A DNA stretch of 64,000 nt from Taishania sp037189645 (GTDB lineage: Bacteria > Bacteroidota > Bacteroidia > Flavobacteriales_D > Crocinitomicaceae): assembly GCA_037189645.1 (NCBI GenBank), contig JBBCIY010000013.1, positions 132,544-196,543 of the forward strand. Reading direction: 5' to 3'. The notes under the pieces were generated by a model, which searched no databases, had not been told where the DNA came from, and saw nothing but the letters and a program-made list of their open reading frames with translations. Shown here piece by piece: positions 8,901-16,964 of this stretch (its first letter is position 1; each line of letters starts with the position of its first letter). The position numbers and the translations under genes are program-made.

Positions 8901-9983
8901 AAGCCTGCAGATGCGTCCGCCCAAGCCTACCTGGGAAGTAACGAAATTACACCCTGTTCCCAATACATTCGGATCGTTGATCACCCCAACAGAACTCAGA
9001 CCTGTTTCCGCAACATAGATCTTTCCGTCACTGGCCAATTGCAATGCTCCCCCTCTGTATGAGGGGCGGTTCGCTCCCGTCCCTGCAGTGTACCCGATTA
9101 AGGTCCGGGTAGCTGGTATGTTGGCAGCAGTCACATCCCACTGAACCAATGCCCAGCTGTGAATGCTTGAAGCATACAGCACGTTGCTGTTCGGTGAAAA
9201 GGCCACCCCATAATTCCCTCCAGTAGCTCCCGAGTAATCCAGGGAACCGAGGTGTATCGTGTTTGAAACAACACCGGTAGCAGCATCAAAATCAGTGATT
9301 TCAACGCCCGATCCACTGCTCGCGGATGCCAGCTTCGTACCGTCCGGCGAGGCCACCAGGTAACCCCAGTTCTCCCCATTGGTAATCCCTACGTTTGATA
9401 TCACCGGCGTAAGGTTGATGCCGTCGCAGTCGATCAGAAATGAATAATACAGTTTGCTGGTGGAATTTCCCCTCCCAACGATCCAGTAGTACACTCCATT
9501 TGAATGCTTTACAGCAGTCACTTTTTCGGAAGAGGGTGCAAACAAAAGCGTATTTTTATTCCCCGGAAGGATATCTCCCAACCCTCCGTTCAATGTCATA
9601 TCTATCTCAGAATAGCGCATCCCGACAGCTCCTGCTTCGGGAACCGTAATCACATAATAATTGGTTGTGCTTCCCGGCTTGGGAATAACTACCGCTGACT
9701 GTGCAGACGAATTGTTCCCCATTAACCCCGTTCCGTTGGGCATCAGGACATGATTCCTGGTCCAGACACTGCTGCCATCCGTGTAAAACAATAAATTCCC
9801 GGACGCGTCGGAAATCGTGGCACATCCTTCAGAAGTGGACAGCACGCCGTTTGTCAATGGTACAGGAGGAGAAAAATTAAAGTCCAGCCCCGCCTGAGCG
9901 CCGAAGTACCAGATATTTGCTTCACCCTGACCGAAGGAAAAAGAAAACGAAAAGATGAAAAGCAGAAGTAGTATTTGTTTCAT
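5988..9983 (-). CDS. T9SS type B sorted protein with PKD and SprB repeats
   Basis: A 1331-residue secreted, probably surface-exposed protein. Signal peptide: MKQILLLLFIFSFSFSFGQ. Residues 20-370 look like a beta-propeller (WYFGAQAGLDFN opening, repeated YVAETG/LYASS strands). PKD-like domain about 375-450; Ig-like about 507-565; carbohydrate-binding-like jelly roll about 571-740 (NLIENGDFEAG to FAVDDLSFY). Three SprB repeats fill 756-988, then PKD domains about 990-1232. The end (about 1236-1331, LFFVPNTFTPDGDQFNQTF then YNRWGECIFES) is the gliding-motility-associated C-terminal domain, a T9SS type B signal. SprB itself is the gliding adhesin. This shorter relative is likely an adhesin or surface filament. 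It stands alone and diverges from the gene at 10209. Confidence 0.9.
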   Translation of the reverse strand: MKQILLLLFIFSFSFSFGQGEANIWYFGAQAGLDFNFSPPVPLTNGVLSTSEGCATISDASGNLLFYTDGSSVWTRNHVLMPNGTGLMGNNSSAQSAVVIPKPGSTTNYYVITVPEAGAVGMRYSEIDMTLNGGLGDILPGNKNTLLFAPSSEKVTAVKHSNGVYYWIVGRGNSTSKLYYSFLIDCDGINLTPVISNVGITNGENWGYLVASPDGTKLASASSGSGVEITDFDAATGVVSNTIHLGSLDYSGATGGNYGVAFSPNSNVLYASSIHSWALVQWDVTAANIPATRTLIGYTAGTGANRPSYRGGALQLASDGKIYVAETGLSSVGVINDPNVLGTGCNFVTSQVGLGGRICRLGLPPFLTSFFVNDSDITYTNDCVSDSIQFSILGASSLDSVRWNFGDPASSSNESTLFDPLHKFSAPGNYTVTMIRYIACIEDTITRDITIHDYKRYTKNISLCFGESYVLPGGSVTSTTGTYIDTLSTTSFPACDSIVTTIITAPALSFNLSDDTSVCIGNNVQLNAEGGIEYEWDPHPSLSATNIPDPVATPVNTTTYVVRTKMQVGNNLIENGDFEAGNTGFASDYIYSSPNPLNPPGHYTVAPGITNGWWPSTCGDHTTGNGNALIADGANGSNGVPAGANYWCQTVTIEPNTEYAFSLWLTNANTSGATSTLGFFINGSQIGTPQNTPLSSCEWNQFYVVWNSGSNTSATLCLSETTGGQPGNDFAVDDLSFYKLCEVVDSVVVTVSDPQSAITSQTDVSCYGGSDGEAEVSASGGVGSYTYSWNTVPAQTTAEATGLSANTYTVTVTDSIGCTAPVSSVTITEPEELQASIVSQENVSCNGAGDGTAEVEAIGGTQPYTYSWNTSPVQTAAIATGLDIGSHTVTVTDSNHCTVTATVVITEPAVLTLSIVSQENVTCKGDDDGSAEVEAAGGTQPYSYSWNSTPVQTTGTAVNLPAGSYVVTVTDSNDCEYELDVIITEPDSLILELTAGQTLVCPDEPTSLTAAATGGTAPYNLSWNQGLPANQWAHTVSSSSTTVYSATVTDAHQCTHAADITINIVDLPVVDFQGTNLIGCIPLDVTLENLSTGNVSTCEWTFGDGTVLQGCGTVPATVTTLGCQDVTLTVYTAEGCPNSLTASNFICTEPAPVANFTANQETVSTINTRVVFSNHSQHATDYQWDFGDQYGYSLAENPVYVYDDESPGTYEVMLVASNQIGCRDTSYVVIKIHEEELFFVPNTFTPDGDQFNQTFKPVIASGYDVYNYRLTIYNRWGECIFESRDPETGWDGVSFLTGILAQEGTYTWKIELKTTRNDDRKVAVGNVNLIR
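7020..7718 (-). repeat. Three tandem SprB-type repeats
   Basis: Residues 756-988 hold three units of about 77 residues, each with a V-[ST]-C-x-G-x-x-D-G core, a Y-[ST]-Y-S-W-N core and a [TV]-V-T-V-T-D-S core. The copies are also alike at DNA level: near-identical stretches such as ACATTTTCCTGGCTAAC occur at about 7219 and 7456. Confidence 0.85.
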
Positions 9984-10158
9984 ACGATATTGTTTAGTCC
10001 AGTATTTTCAACCGTGGTTTTTTATTTTGTTCAGACAATCACTTATTAAAAATAACGCAGATTGCTTTAAACAGTTGCCTTTAAAAATCCCATAGTCTGT
10101 AGTAACAAGCATCAAAATTAATAAATTAAATCTGACCGATTGGTAAAATTCGATCGTA

Positions 10159-10186
10159 TTGAAATAAATTTAATTGATTATCTTTA
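10159..10186 (+). promoter_or_regulatory. Promoter of the LVIVD-repeat protein
   Basis: TTG (10159-10161), 17-base gap, then TATCTTTA (10179-10186), one mismatch from TAnnTTTG. It supports the downstream ATG at 10209 rather than the TTG at 10140. Confidence 0.5.
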
Positions 10187-10208
10187 CTTTCATAAATACT
10201 ATGCATCA

Positions 10209-12539
10209 ATGAAGTACTTACTCCTTTTATCAATTATCCTTTCCACCACCAGTATCATGTCCCAGTTCAATATGAACCTGCTTTCCAATGTAAACTACCA
10301 GGCCTTGCACAATGCGCAGCTGAACGACATCTGGGGATATGTTGATGAAGAAGGGAACGAATATGCGCTCGTGGGGACAACCAAAGGGACGTCCATTGTG
10401 GATGTCACAGACCCGGAAAACCCGGTTGAAATATTCTGGGAACCGGGAACGGAGAACATCTGGAGAGACCTGGTGACATGGGGAGATTATGCCTACATCA
10501 GCACGGAAGCCAACGACGGATTGCTCATTATAGACCTCTCCCCTTTGCCTCATTCCACAGCACTAACAGTCAATTACTACATGGGAAACGGAACGACAAA
10601 TATAACACGGGCACATACCGTTTTTGCAGACGCCGGATACTGCTACCTCTTCGGTTCCAATATCGGGATCGGAGGTGTGCAGATTTTAGATATTCACACA
10701 GACCCGATGAACCCGACGATTGTCGGAGCATTTAACAACTGGTACTGCCACGACGGTTTCGTTCAGAACGATACGATGTACCTGGCACATATCTACAACG
10801 GCTTTTTCAGTATTGTAGATGTATCCGATAAATCGAACCCCGTCTTGCTGGCCACTAAAAGCACCCCATCAACTTTCACTCACAACATCTGGCCTACCCC
10901 GGATGGGAATACTGTATTTACGACAGATGAAGTGTCCGGTGCCTATGTAGCATCTTACGATATCAGCAACCTTTCAAGTATCGTTGAGCTGGACAGGATC
11001 CAGAGTTCACCAGGTACGAACGTCGTGCCACACAATACACATTTTATCAATAACTTTATTGTAACAAGCTATTATGCGGATGGCGTTACCATTCACGATG
11101 TTACCCACCCGTACAATATGATCGAAGTAGGGCGCTACGACACCTACCCTTACCAGACCAGTGGCTTCGACGGATGCTGGGGAGCATATCCATACCTTCC
11201 TTCCGGGAATATCCTGGCAACCGACAGGGAATACGGGCTTTTCGTTCTGGGGGCCAACTACCAGCAGGCAGCCTATCTTGAAGGGACCGTAACGGATATT
11301 TCCACAGGGTTGCCAATTAATAACGTCCTCATTACCATCGAGAACTGGACTCATGAAAATCATACGAACAGCAACGGGTTTTATGCCACCGGAAATGCGA
11401 ACGGAGGAAACGTTTCAGTGACCTATAACAAAGTAGGCTACTACCCGGCTACAGATCAGATCCTGTTGCAGAATGGAATAATTACCACCCACGATGTACA
11501 GCTTACCCCCATTCCTCCATACAACCTGGTAATAACTGTGATCGATGAAGAAACCAATACCACTATTCCCAATGCGTTGATCCGCGTTGAAAATGAATTC
11601 CTGGCACATGAGGGAATCACGAACGGGATCGGCGAAGAAGACATGACACTTTATTATGAAAGCCTGTACACCATAACAGTTGGAAAATGGGGATACATTT
11701 CCACCTGCTTTGATGAAGAACTGGATCAGTCCACAGGTACTTTAACTGTTTACCTGGAAAAGGGCTACTACGATGACTTCTCATTCGATTATGGCTGGTT
11801 TGCTACCGGAAGTGCCTTGAGCGGCTTATGGACAAGAGCAATCCCATTCGGCACACAGGAAACTGCCAACCCGGACAGAGACGCTCCCTGGGATTGTGGG
11901 AAATATGCGTATGTTACAGGAAATACACATGATTTTAACTTTACGGTGGATGAAGTCGCAGCGGGAGATGTCAAGCTGTTCTCTCCGGTTATGGACCTGA
12001 CCGGCTACACCGATCCGCACATCAATTATTTCAAATGGTTTTATACCCGATACGGAGACAGCCCTGCCATTGATTCGCTAAGTATTTTCATTATGAACGG
12101 TTCACAGTCAAAACAAGTGGACGTACTGAAAGCCCGGACTTATATGGACAATTGGGAACATGCATCCATCCGTATCCTTGATTTTATGCCGGTCACCTCA
12201 TCCATGCAGATCCGGGTAGAAACTTCTGATTTTGATCCTGACTGGAACATCGTGGAAGCCGGTTTCGATCACTTTTATATCACGAATCAAAGTACTGTCT
12301 CCGTTGAAAAGAATGAACAGGTAAAGAAACTATCCGTTTTCCCGAATCCTTTCTCAAATAAAATAAACGTCGAAAATGCTGTTGCAGGCTCAGAATACCA
12401 GGTTACGGACATCAATGGAAGAATCATAGAACATGGTGTTTTCAACAGCTCTTTCACCGAAATTGACGGAACCAGGCTGACAGCAGGTATCTATTTCCTC
12501 AACTGTGGCGAAACAACCTTAAAGATCGTAAAGAACTAA
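10209..12539 (+). CDS. Choice-of-anchor B (LVIVD-repeat) protein with T9SS type A tail
   Basis: A 776-residue secreted protein. The frame is open from a TTG at 10140, but the ATG at 10209 gives a clean signal peptide (MKYLLLLSIILSTTSIMSQ) and follows a promoter. Residues about 20-350 form an LVIVD-like beta-propeller (GTTKGTSIVDVTDPENP, VQILDIHTDPMNP, FSIVDVSDKSNP). Two CarboxypepD_reg-like beta-sandwiches follow (LEGTVTDISTGLPINNVLI and LVITVIDEETNTTIPNALI). A jelly-roll region follows, then the T9SS type A sorting domain beginning LSVFPNPFSNKINVEN. Its ligand is unknown. The domain order matches Bacteroidota surface or extracellular proteins called choice-of-anchor B. Confidence 0.85.
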   Translation: MKYLLLLSIILSTTSIMSQFNMNLLSNVNYQALHNAQLNDIWGYVDEEGNEYALVGTTKGTSIVDVTDPENPVEIFWEPGTENIWRDLVTWGDYAYISTEANDGLLIIDLSPLPHSTALTVNYYMGNGTTNITRAHTVFADAGYCYLFGSNIGIGGVQILDIHTDPMNPTIVGAFNNWYCHDGFVQNDTMYLAHIYNGFFSIVDVSDKSNPVLLATKSTPSTFTHNIWPTPDGNTVFTTDEVSGAYVASYDISNLSSIVELDRIQSSPGTNVVPHNTHFINNFIVTSYYADGVTIHDVTHPYNMIEVGRYDTYPYQTSGFDGCWGAYPYLPSGNILATDREYGLFVLGANYQQAAYLEGTVTDISTGLPINNVLITIENWTHENHTNSNGFYATGNANGGNVSVTYNKVGYYPATDQILLQNGIITTHDVQLTPIPPYNLVITVIDEETNTTIPNALIRVENEFLAHEGITNGIGEEDMTLYYESLYTITVGKWGYISTCFDEELDQSTGTLTVYLEKGYYDDFSFDYGWFATGSALSGLWTRAIPFGTQETANPDRDAPWDCGKYAYVTGNTHDFNFTVDEVAAGDVKLFSPVMDLTGYTDPHINYFKWFYTRYGDSPAIDSLSIFIMNGSQSKQVDVLKARTYMDNWEHASIRILDFMPVTSSMQIRVETSDFDPDWNIVEAGFDHFYITNQSTVSVEKNEQVKKLSVFPNPFSNKINVENAVAGSEYQVTDINGRIIEHGVFNSSFTEIDGTRLTAGIYFLNCGETTLKIVKN

Positions 12540-12579
12540 GGGAAAATACACATTCCGTCATTTAAATATAAAGTATTAT

Positions 12580-12587
12580 TACTTTTG
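12580..12587 (+). promoter_or_regulatory. -7 element directly before the start of the 12592 gene
   Basis: TACTTTTG fits TAnnTTTG perfectly and ends only 4 bases before the ATG at 12592. There is no TTG at the right distance. Either the mRNA is essentially leaderless or the true start is the in-frame ATG at 12616. Confidence 0.45.
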
Positions 12588-12591
12588 TTTC

Positions 12592-13023
12592 ATGAATTGT
12601 ACGATCAATGTATATATGCTCAATGAGCATTTTTCCCAGGAACATGCAGATGCCAACTTTGGTGGAAAACCTTCCGCGAATAACCGTTTGTATGACTGGG
12701 AAGACGAAATGAAGATCACATCTCCGGTGAGTAAGGTAACGGAACACCGAAAGGTTTCTTTTCCCTTGCAAGGGGAACTTCCTTCGGGGGAACCTTTTCA
12801 TCACGAAGTGAAAGATATGTTTCTGTTCGAAATTCAGTCAGAGGGACAGCCGTCCACCTTTATCGGGTGCTCTGAAAGCATCCTGGACTCATTTGAGCAA
12901 AAACAGGAAGGAGAAAACATTTTCCTGAAAATCTTTATCCGCGACTACGAAGCGTATGCCAACCCGATACCGGGAATTTATATTGCATCCAAGGAATTTC
13001 CAAAAGAATTGATCATCTTCTGA
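12592..13023 (+). CDS. Hypothetical protein, first gene of an ABC ATPase operon
   Basis: I do not recognise this 143-residue protein. It has no signal peptide or TM segment and looks like a soluble alpha/beta protein with several beta strands (FLFEIQ, NIFLKIFIRDY, GIYIAS) and conserved-looking acidic patches. The stop is 7 bases before the ABC ATPase start, so the two are very likely co-transcribed. An in-frame ATG at 12616 is an alternative start. A role linked to the neighbouring ATPase is an inference from spacing only. Confidence 0.7.
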   Translation: MNCTINVYMLNEHFSQEHADANFGGKPSANNRLYDWEDEMKITSPVSKVTEHRKVSFPLQGELPSGEPFHHEVKDMFLFEIQSEGQPSTFIGCSESILDSFEQKQEGENIFLKIFIRDYEAYANPIPGIYIASKEFPKELIIF

Positions 13024-13030
13024 AACCGGA

Positions 13031-13960
13031 ATGCTATCCATCGAAAACATCCACCTTTCTTACAACCGGCAGCCCGTGCTAAAAGGAGTTTCCATGTCCG
13101 TCGGACAAGGTGAGATCATCGGAATAGCAGGGCAAAGCGGTGCAGGAAAAACGAGCCTGCTTAAAATCGTCGCCGGATTGGCCGATGCCACCGAAGGAAA
13201 AGTCTTCCTGGAAGGAAAACGGATCGCGGGCCCGTCGATGAAGCTAATTCCCGGTCATCCTGAGATCCAGCTTGTCAACCAGGATTTTTCCCTTGACATT
13301 TACCAGACTGCAGAAGAAAACATCAGAGGAAAGATCCTTCACCTTACAAAACCTGTTCAACAGCAGTTTACAGAAGAGCTTCTTGACTTAATGGAGCTTT
13401 CCCCGGTGAGGACGCAAAAAGCGCATACCTTATCCGGAGGAGAACAGCAGCGGCTCGCAATCGCCCGGGCACTGGCCCTCGAACCAAAAATTCTGCTGCT
13501 GGACGAACCCTTTGTGCACCTCGACTCCCAGCTCAGGATCAGGCTGATCAGCTACCTGTCGGAATTAAAAAAAGTGAGAAATATGAGTATCATCATCGTT
13601 TCTCACAGTAATGAGGAACTGTTGAGCCTGACAGATAAAATCGCTTTACTGAAAGACGGAACAATCAACCGGTTTGCAAAACCATCCGATTTTTATTACC
13701 GGTACAGGTCTGTTTCCGAAGCGCGGATGTTCGGGATCATCAACCGGGTAAAGCAAGAAGGCAAAACGGTTTATTTCAGGCCGGATGAATACCAGGTTGA
13801 CGAGGGTCCCAATCCCGGACTGGCCGTCAGCTATCTTCGTTCGATTTTTATGGGAAGCTACTATTTGAATGAGTTTTTCACAGATCAAACTAAAAAAATT
13901 GTATTATTACACAAAGAACCTTTGAGTTATGTCAACGGAATCAAAATCGTCAAAAAATAA
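13031..13960 (+). CDS. ABC transporter ATP-binding protein
   Basis: A 309-residue ABC ATPase. Walker A is GQSGAGKTS (about 34-42), the signature is LSGGEQQR, Walker B is ILLLDEP, and the H-loop is IIIVSHS. About 100 residues follow the ATPase core (about 210-309), which is longer than a bare ATPase and may hold a small regulatory domain. No permease gene is next to it; the downstream gene encodes a YihY-type membrane protein whose ATG lies 32 bases inside this gene. The transported substrate cannot be inferred. ATPase assignment is secure. Confidence 0.9.
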   Translation: MLSIENIHLSYNRQPVLKGVSMSVGQGEIIGIAGQSGAGKTSLLKIVAGLADATEGKVFLEGKRIAGPSMKLIPGHPEIQLVNQDFSLDIYQTAEENIRGKILHLTKPVQQQFTEELLDLMELSPVRTQKAHTLSGGEQQRLAIARALALEPKILLLDEPFVHLDSQLRIRLISYLSELKKVRNMSIIIVSHSNEELLSLTDKIALLKDGTINRFAKPSDFYYRYRSVSEARMFGIINRVKQEGKTVYFRPDEYQVDEGPNPGLAVSYLRSIFMGSYYLNEFFTDQTKKIVLLHKEPLSYVNGIKIVKK

Positions 13961-14885
13961 GGAAAAAGGAAAAAAGCTTACCTTGCGGGAAATGTGGCAG
14001 CTGGTGAAAACCACCTTTGTTGAGTATTTTTCAGAATCAGCTTTCCGCCATGCAGCAGCGCTGGCTTATTACACCATATTTTCACTGATTCCGATGATCT
14101 ACCTGGGGGTTTACTTTTTCGGGCGGTTCCTGGGGAATGATACCGTGCAGGAGCTGGTCTCCTATCTTCTCCATGAGCAGGTAGGAATGCAGGACGTATC
14201 AGGGATCATGGATTTCTTAAAATCGTATGATGTGGAAAAAAGAAACCCGGTGATGGAGATCGTCGGGATCGTCACCCTGCTTTTTTCAAGTTCTGCTTTT
14301 GTGGTCACCTTGCAGAAAAGCATCAATGACTTTCTGGATATTGAGCCGGTCAGTGTACCTGTAAAAAAGATGATTCTGCGGACTGTCCTGAGCCGGTTGC
14401 TTGCCATTGCGTTTATCGGCGGGTTCGGTGTGATCGTTATTCTGGTGTACCTATCCCAGACAGTGCTGATCTCCATCGGGCAGGATATGATCAGCAACCC
14501 GACACTTCAGTTCCTGTTTAACAACGGACTGGCTCATTTTGCCAGCATCGCAACCAATTTCCTGGTATTCACGCTGATGTTCAAATACGTGCATGAGGCG
14601 AAAGTACGGTGGAAAGCAGCAATGTTCGGCGCTTTCATCACTTCTTTGCTGGTGTATCTGGGACAGGTGCTCATTAAATTTTACTTATCCAACTTGTTCT
14701 TTGCGGCAGATGGCGGTGTTGTAGGCTCTATATTCGTTGTACTCGCGTGGATTTTCTACACCGGACAGATCCTGTTCCTGGGAGCGAAGTTTGTAAAAGT
14801 ATATTCCGAAATGGCAGGGATCCCGGTCAGACCACGGTATCGGGTGGTAGAAATGGATGGGGAAAAAAAGATGGTGGAACAATAG
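13929..14885 (+). CDS. YihY/virulence factor BrkB family membrane protein
   Basis: A 318-residue inner-membrane protein. The opening AFRHAAALAYYTIFSLIPM is the YihY/BrkB hallmark (usually ALSYYTLFSLVPL). About six TM helices follow, and the tail is basic and soluble. Members were once wrongly called RNase BN; their function is not settled. The start codon lies within the ABC ATPase gene (32-base overlap), implying coupled translation. The gene converges on Kdo transferase with a perfect palindrome in the 46-base gap. Confidence 0.9.
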   Translation: MSTESKSSKNKEKGKKLTLREMWQLVKTTFVEYFSESAFRHAAALAYYTIFSLIPMIYLGVYFFGRFLGNDTVQELVSYLLHEQVGMQDVSGIMDFLKSYDVEKRNPVMEIVGIVTLLFSSSAFVVTLQKSINDFLDIEPVSVPVKKMILRTVLSRLLAIAFIGGFGVIVILVYLSQTVLISIGQDMISNPTLQFLFNNGLAHFASIATNFLVFTLMFKYVHEAKVRWKAAMFGAFITSLLVYLGQVLIKFYLSNLFFAADGGVVGSIFVVLAWIFYTGQILFLGAKFVKVYSEMAGIPVRPRYRVVEMDGEKKMVEQ

Positions 14886-14892
14886 CCAGATC

Positions 14893-14918
14893 GTCATATC
14901 GCAATATTGCGATATGAC
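14893..14918. repeat. Perfect 26-base palindrome at a convergent junction (copy 2)
   Basis: GTCATATCGCAAT (14893-14905) is followed at once by its exact reverse complement (14906-14918), with no spacer. The core ATCGCAATATTGCGAT relates it to the elements at 301-328 and 27535-27552. It lies between two stop codons, with no T-tract on either side. The lack of a loop makes it look more like a protein-binding site than a terminator. Confidence 0.7.
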
Positions 14919-14931
14919 ACTATCTCTCCAA

Positions 14932-16140
14932 TTACCCGAAAACAAAACGGATGATCTTCTCCGAAGCGCCCTGATTCTGTTCTACAAACCTGGTACTTTT
15001 CAGGGAGACAGCTTCCCGGTCAGCTAACAATGCATCGATTGTTGCCATCAATTCGGAAGCAGTGGAAACAGAAAAGCCGATTCCCTCGCCGATAAAGGAT
15101 TGAGCCTCCGGAAAACGGCTGAACTTCGGACCGAAAATAACGGGAAGCCCGAATACCGCCGGCTCCAGTATGTTGTGCAGGTTGCCTGAAAACCCTCCCC
15201 CGACATACGCGATCGAAGCATACGAATAAGCAGATGCCAGCTGACCGATTGTATCAATTACAAGTACATGGGAATTTATCGCTCCTTCTTCCGAATAACG
15301 GGTAACGCTCATTTTCAGGCGATCGATCAACGCATCGATGTGTGCCTTCTCTACATTATGAGGTGCGATGATGTACTTTTCAAACCTGTCGCTTTGAATC
15401 AATTCCGAAAGGATTTCTTCATCTTTCGGCCAGGAGCTGCCGGCGATGAAAACAGATTTACTTTCCCCGATAAAATCCAGGATCCGTTCATTTTTTACCA
15501 GCGCTCTTTTATTTTCGATCACCCTGTCAAAGCGGGTATCTCCCGTGAGAAGGACGTTATCAATGCCTATCGACTTGAGCAAATCCATCGTGGATTGATT
15601 CTGGGCAAAAAAATGGTCGAACTGCCGCAGGATATTCCTGAAATAACGCCCGTACCACTTAAAGTAATGCTGGGATGCACGTAATGAAGTGCTGACGGAA
15701 TACAGTCTCGCTCCCGAGCTCTTCAGCCCGGCGATGTGGTTTCCCCAAAATTCATACTTTATGAAAAATGCTGCCTTGGGCTGAAAATGGCTGACAAAGC
15801 GTGCTGCATTTTTTTTTGTGTCCAAAGGAATGTAACAGGCGAAATCAACCGGGTTTTTCCGCTTTTGATAGTGATTGTATCCCGACGGAGAAAAGAACGT
15901 GACCAGGATGAACGCGTCCGGATCCCTTTCCCGAAGCAGGTTCATCACAGGAAGCCCCTGGTCGAATTCTCCCAGGGAAGCACAGTGAAACCAGAATACT
16001 TCCTTTCCCGATACATCAGGTAAAGCATTCCAAAGATGTCTCCTCCCTTCCACCCAGTCTTTTGCTTTGGCATGAAAAGGTGATGCGATCCTTAAGATCA
16101 GGGCATACATCCGAATCCCGGTTTCGTAAAGAAATCTCAT
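14932..16140 (-). CDS. waaA: 3-deoxy-D-manno-octulosonic acid (Kdo) transferase
   Basis: A 402-residue glycosyltransferase (GT30) that adds Kdo from CMP-Kdo to lipid A precursors at the inner membrane. The N-terminal membrane-associated helix and WFHCASLGEFDQGLPV match the family HASSVGE region (His and Glu conserved). FFIKYEFWGN corresponds to the KxExWP motif. The C-terminal GT-B half holds GGGFSGNLHNILEPAVFGLPV, the donor-binding site (usually GGSLxxxGGHNxLEP). The length is slightly below the usual 420. The start codon overlaps the stop of the upstream barrel-like gene (TAATG). This indicates an LPS-bearing outer membrane. Confidence 0.93.
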   Translation of the reverse strand: MRFLYETGIRMYALILRIASPFHAKAKDWVEGRRHLWNALPDVSGKEVFWFHCASLGEFDQGLPVMNLLRERDPDAFILVTFFSPSGYNHYQKRKNPVDFACYIPLDTKKNAARFVSHFQPKAAFFIKYEFWGNHIAGLKSSGARLYSVSTSLRASQHYFKWYGRYFRNILRQFDHFFAQNQSTMDLLKSIGIDNVLLTGDTRFDRVIENKRALVKNERILDFIGESKSVFIAGSSWPKDEEILSELIQSDRFEKYIIAPHNVEKAHIDALIDRLKMSVTRYSEEGAINSHVLVIDTIGQLASAYSYASIAYVGGGFSGNLHNILEPAVFGLPVIFGPKFSRFPEAQSFIGEGIGFSVSTASELMATIDALLADREAVSLKSTRFVEQNQGASEKIIRFVFG

Positions 16141-16904
16141 TAATTGAAATAATAATCTTTCGGAGCACGCCTGTACACAGGAATTAGCCAGCCGACCTTA
16201 AATCCGTACATAAGATCAAAGCGCAGATTTGCAGGGACAGGCACATCCGGCTGATCCCAGAAAATTGTCCGCCGGTTCCTGGTAAATCCTTCCTGTATGT
16301 AGAATCCTGCATAAAAATTGAGAAAATTGTTGTCGGCCATAAACAAATAACCGATAAACTGGCTTGTATTAAACCCGGTCGTCAGGCGGTCATACCCTTT
16401 CCGGTACTCTTTTTCCAGCAGTGGCACAACATGGTCATTCGATTCGATCCGGATGCGGTGATTCAAAAAGCCCGCCCCGATCTTTATGAACAGTCCCGAA
16501 TTCTTATTGTGTCCCAGCTTGTTGAATACCTTTCCTCCCTCCAGGTTTACATGAAATCCTCTCGAAAAAGTAAGGATCGTCGCAATATCCCCATTTTGAT
16601 CGGTTATATTTCCTTTGCTGTCCATCAGGTGATGAAACAAATCATAATGCGTCAGATTAATGTCGTTTCCAAACATAAAATCCCCGGCGATTCCCGCATA
16701 CCAGTTATTTTGAAATTTATACCCTCCCGCGATTCCGACGTGGTTAAAGTAGCCGAAACGCTCTTTCAGGTCTCCTCCGCTCCATGTTCCTCCATACTGA
16801 ACACCGAACAGTGGTGTCGGAACAATGGAATCTGCCATATTTCGCTGGGACAACCCCATTAAAGAACAACTAAGAAAAGTGATTGACAGAATGAAATGTT
16901 TCAT
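16140..16904 (-). CDS. Secreted, probable outer-membrane beta-barrel protein
   Basis: A 254-residue protein with a signal peptide (MKHFILSITFLSCSLMGLSQ). The rest alternates hydrophobic and polar residues with many aromatic strand ends (GIAGGYKFQNNWYAGIAGDF, FIKIGAGFLNHRI, LNFYAGFYIQEGF), typical of small outer-membrane barrels. The frame extends 10 codons upstream, but the ATG at 16904 starts the signal peptide. Its stop overlaps the waaA start (TAATG), so it is in the same operon. I do not recognise a named family. Similar small proteins beside waaA occur in Flavobacteria. Confidence 0.75.
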   Translation of the reverse strand: MKHFILSITFLSCSLMGLSQRNMADSIVPTPLFGVQYGGTWSGGDLKERFGYFNHVGIAGGYKFQNNWYAGIAGDFMFGNDINLTHYDLFHHLMDSKGNITDQNGDIATILTFSRGFHVNLEGGKVFNKLGHNKNSGLFIKIGAGFLNHRIRIESNDHVVPLLEKEYRKGYDRLTTGFNTSQFIGYLFMADNNFLNFYAGFYIQEGFTRNRRTIFWDQPDVPVPANLRFDLMYGFKVGWLIPVYRRAPKDYYFN

Positions 16905-16923
16905 TGTTGATGATATATAGCTC

Positions 16924-16931
16924 CAAAAATA
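16924..16931 (-). promoter_or_regulatory. -7 element for the barrel-waaA operon
   Basis: Minus-strand TATTTTTG matches TAnnTTTG and lies 20 bases upstream of the ATG at 16904. No TTG is seen at 17-23 bases. Confidence 0.4.
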
Positions 16932-16964
16932 CAATCTTATCAGGTATATCCGGGAATAAATGCG

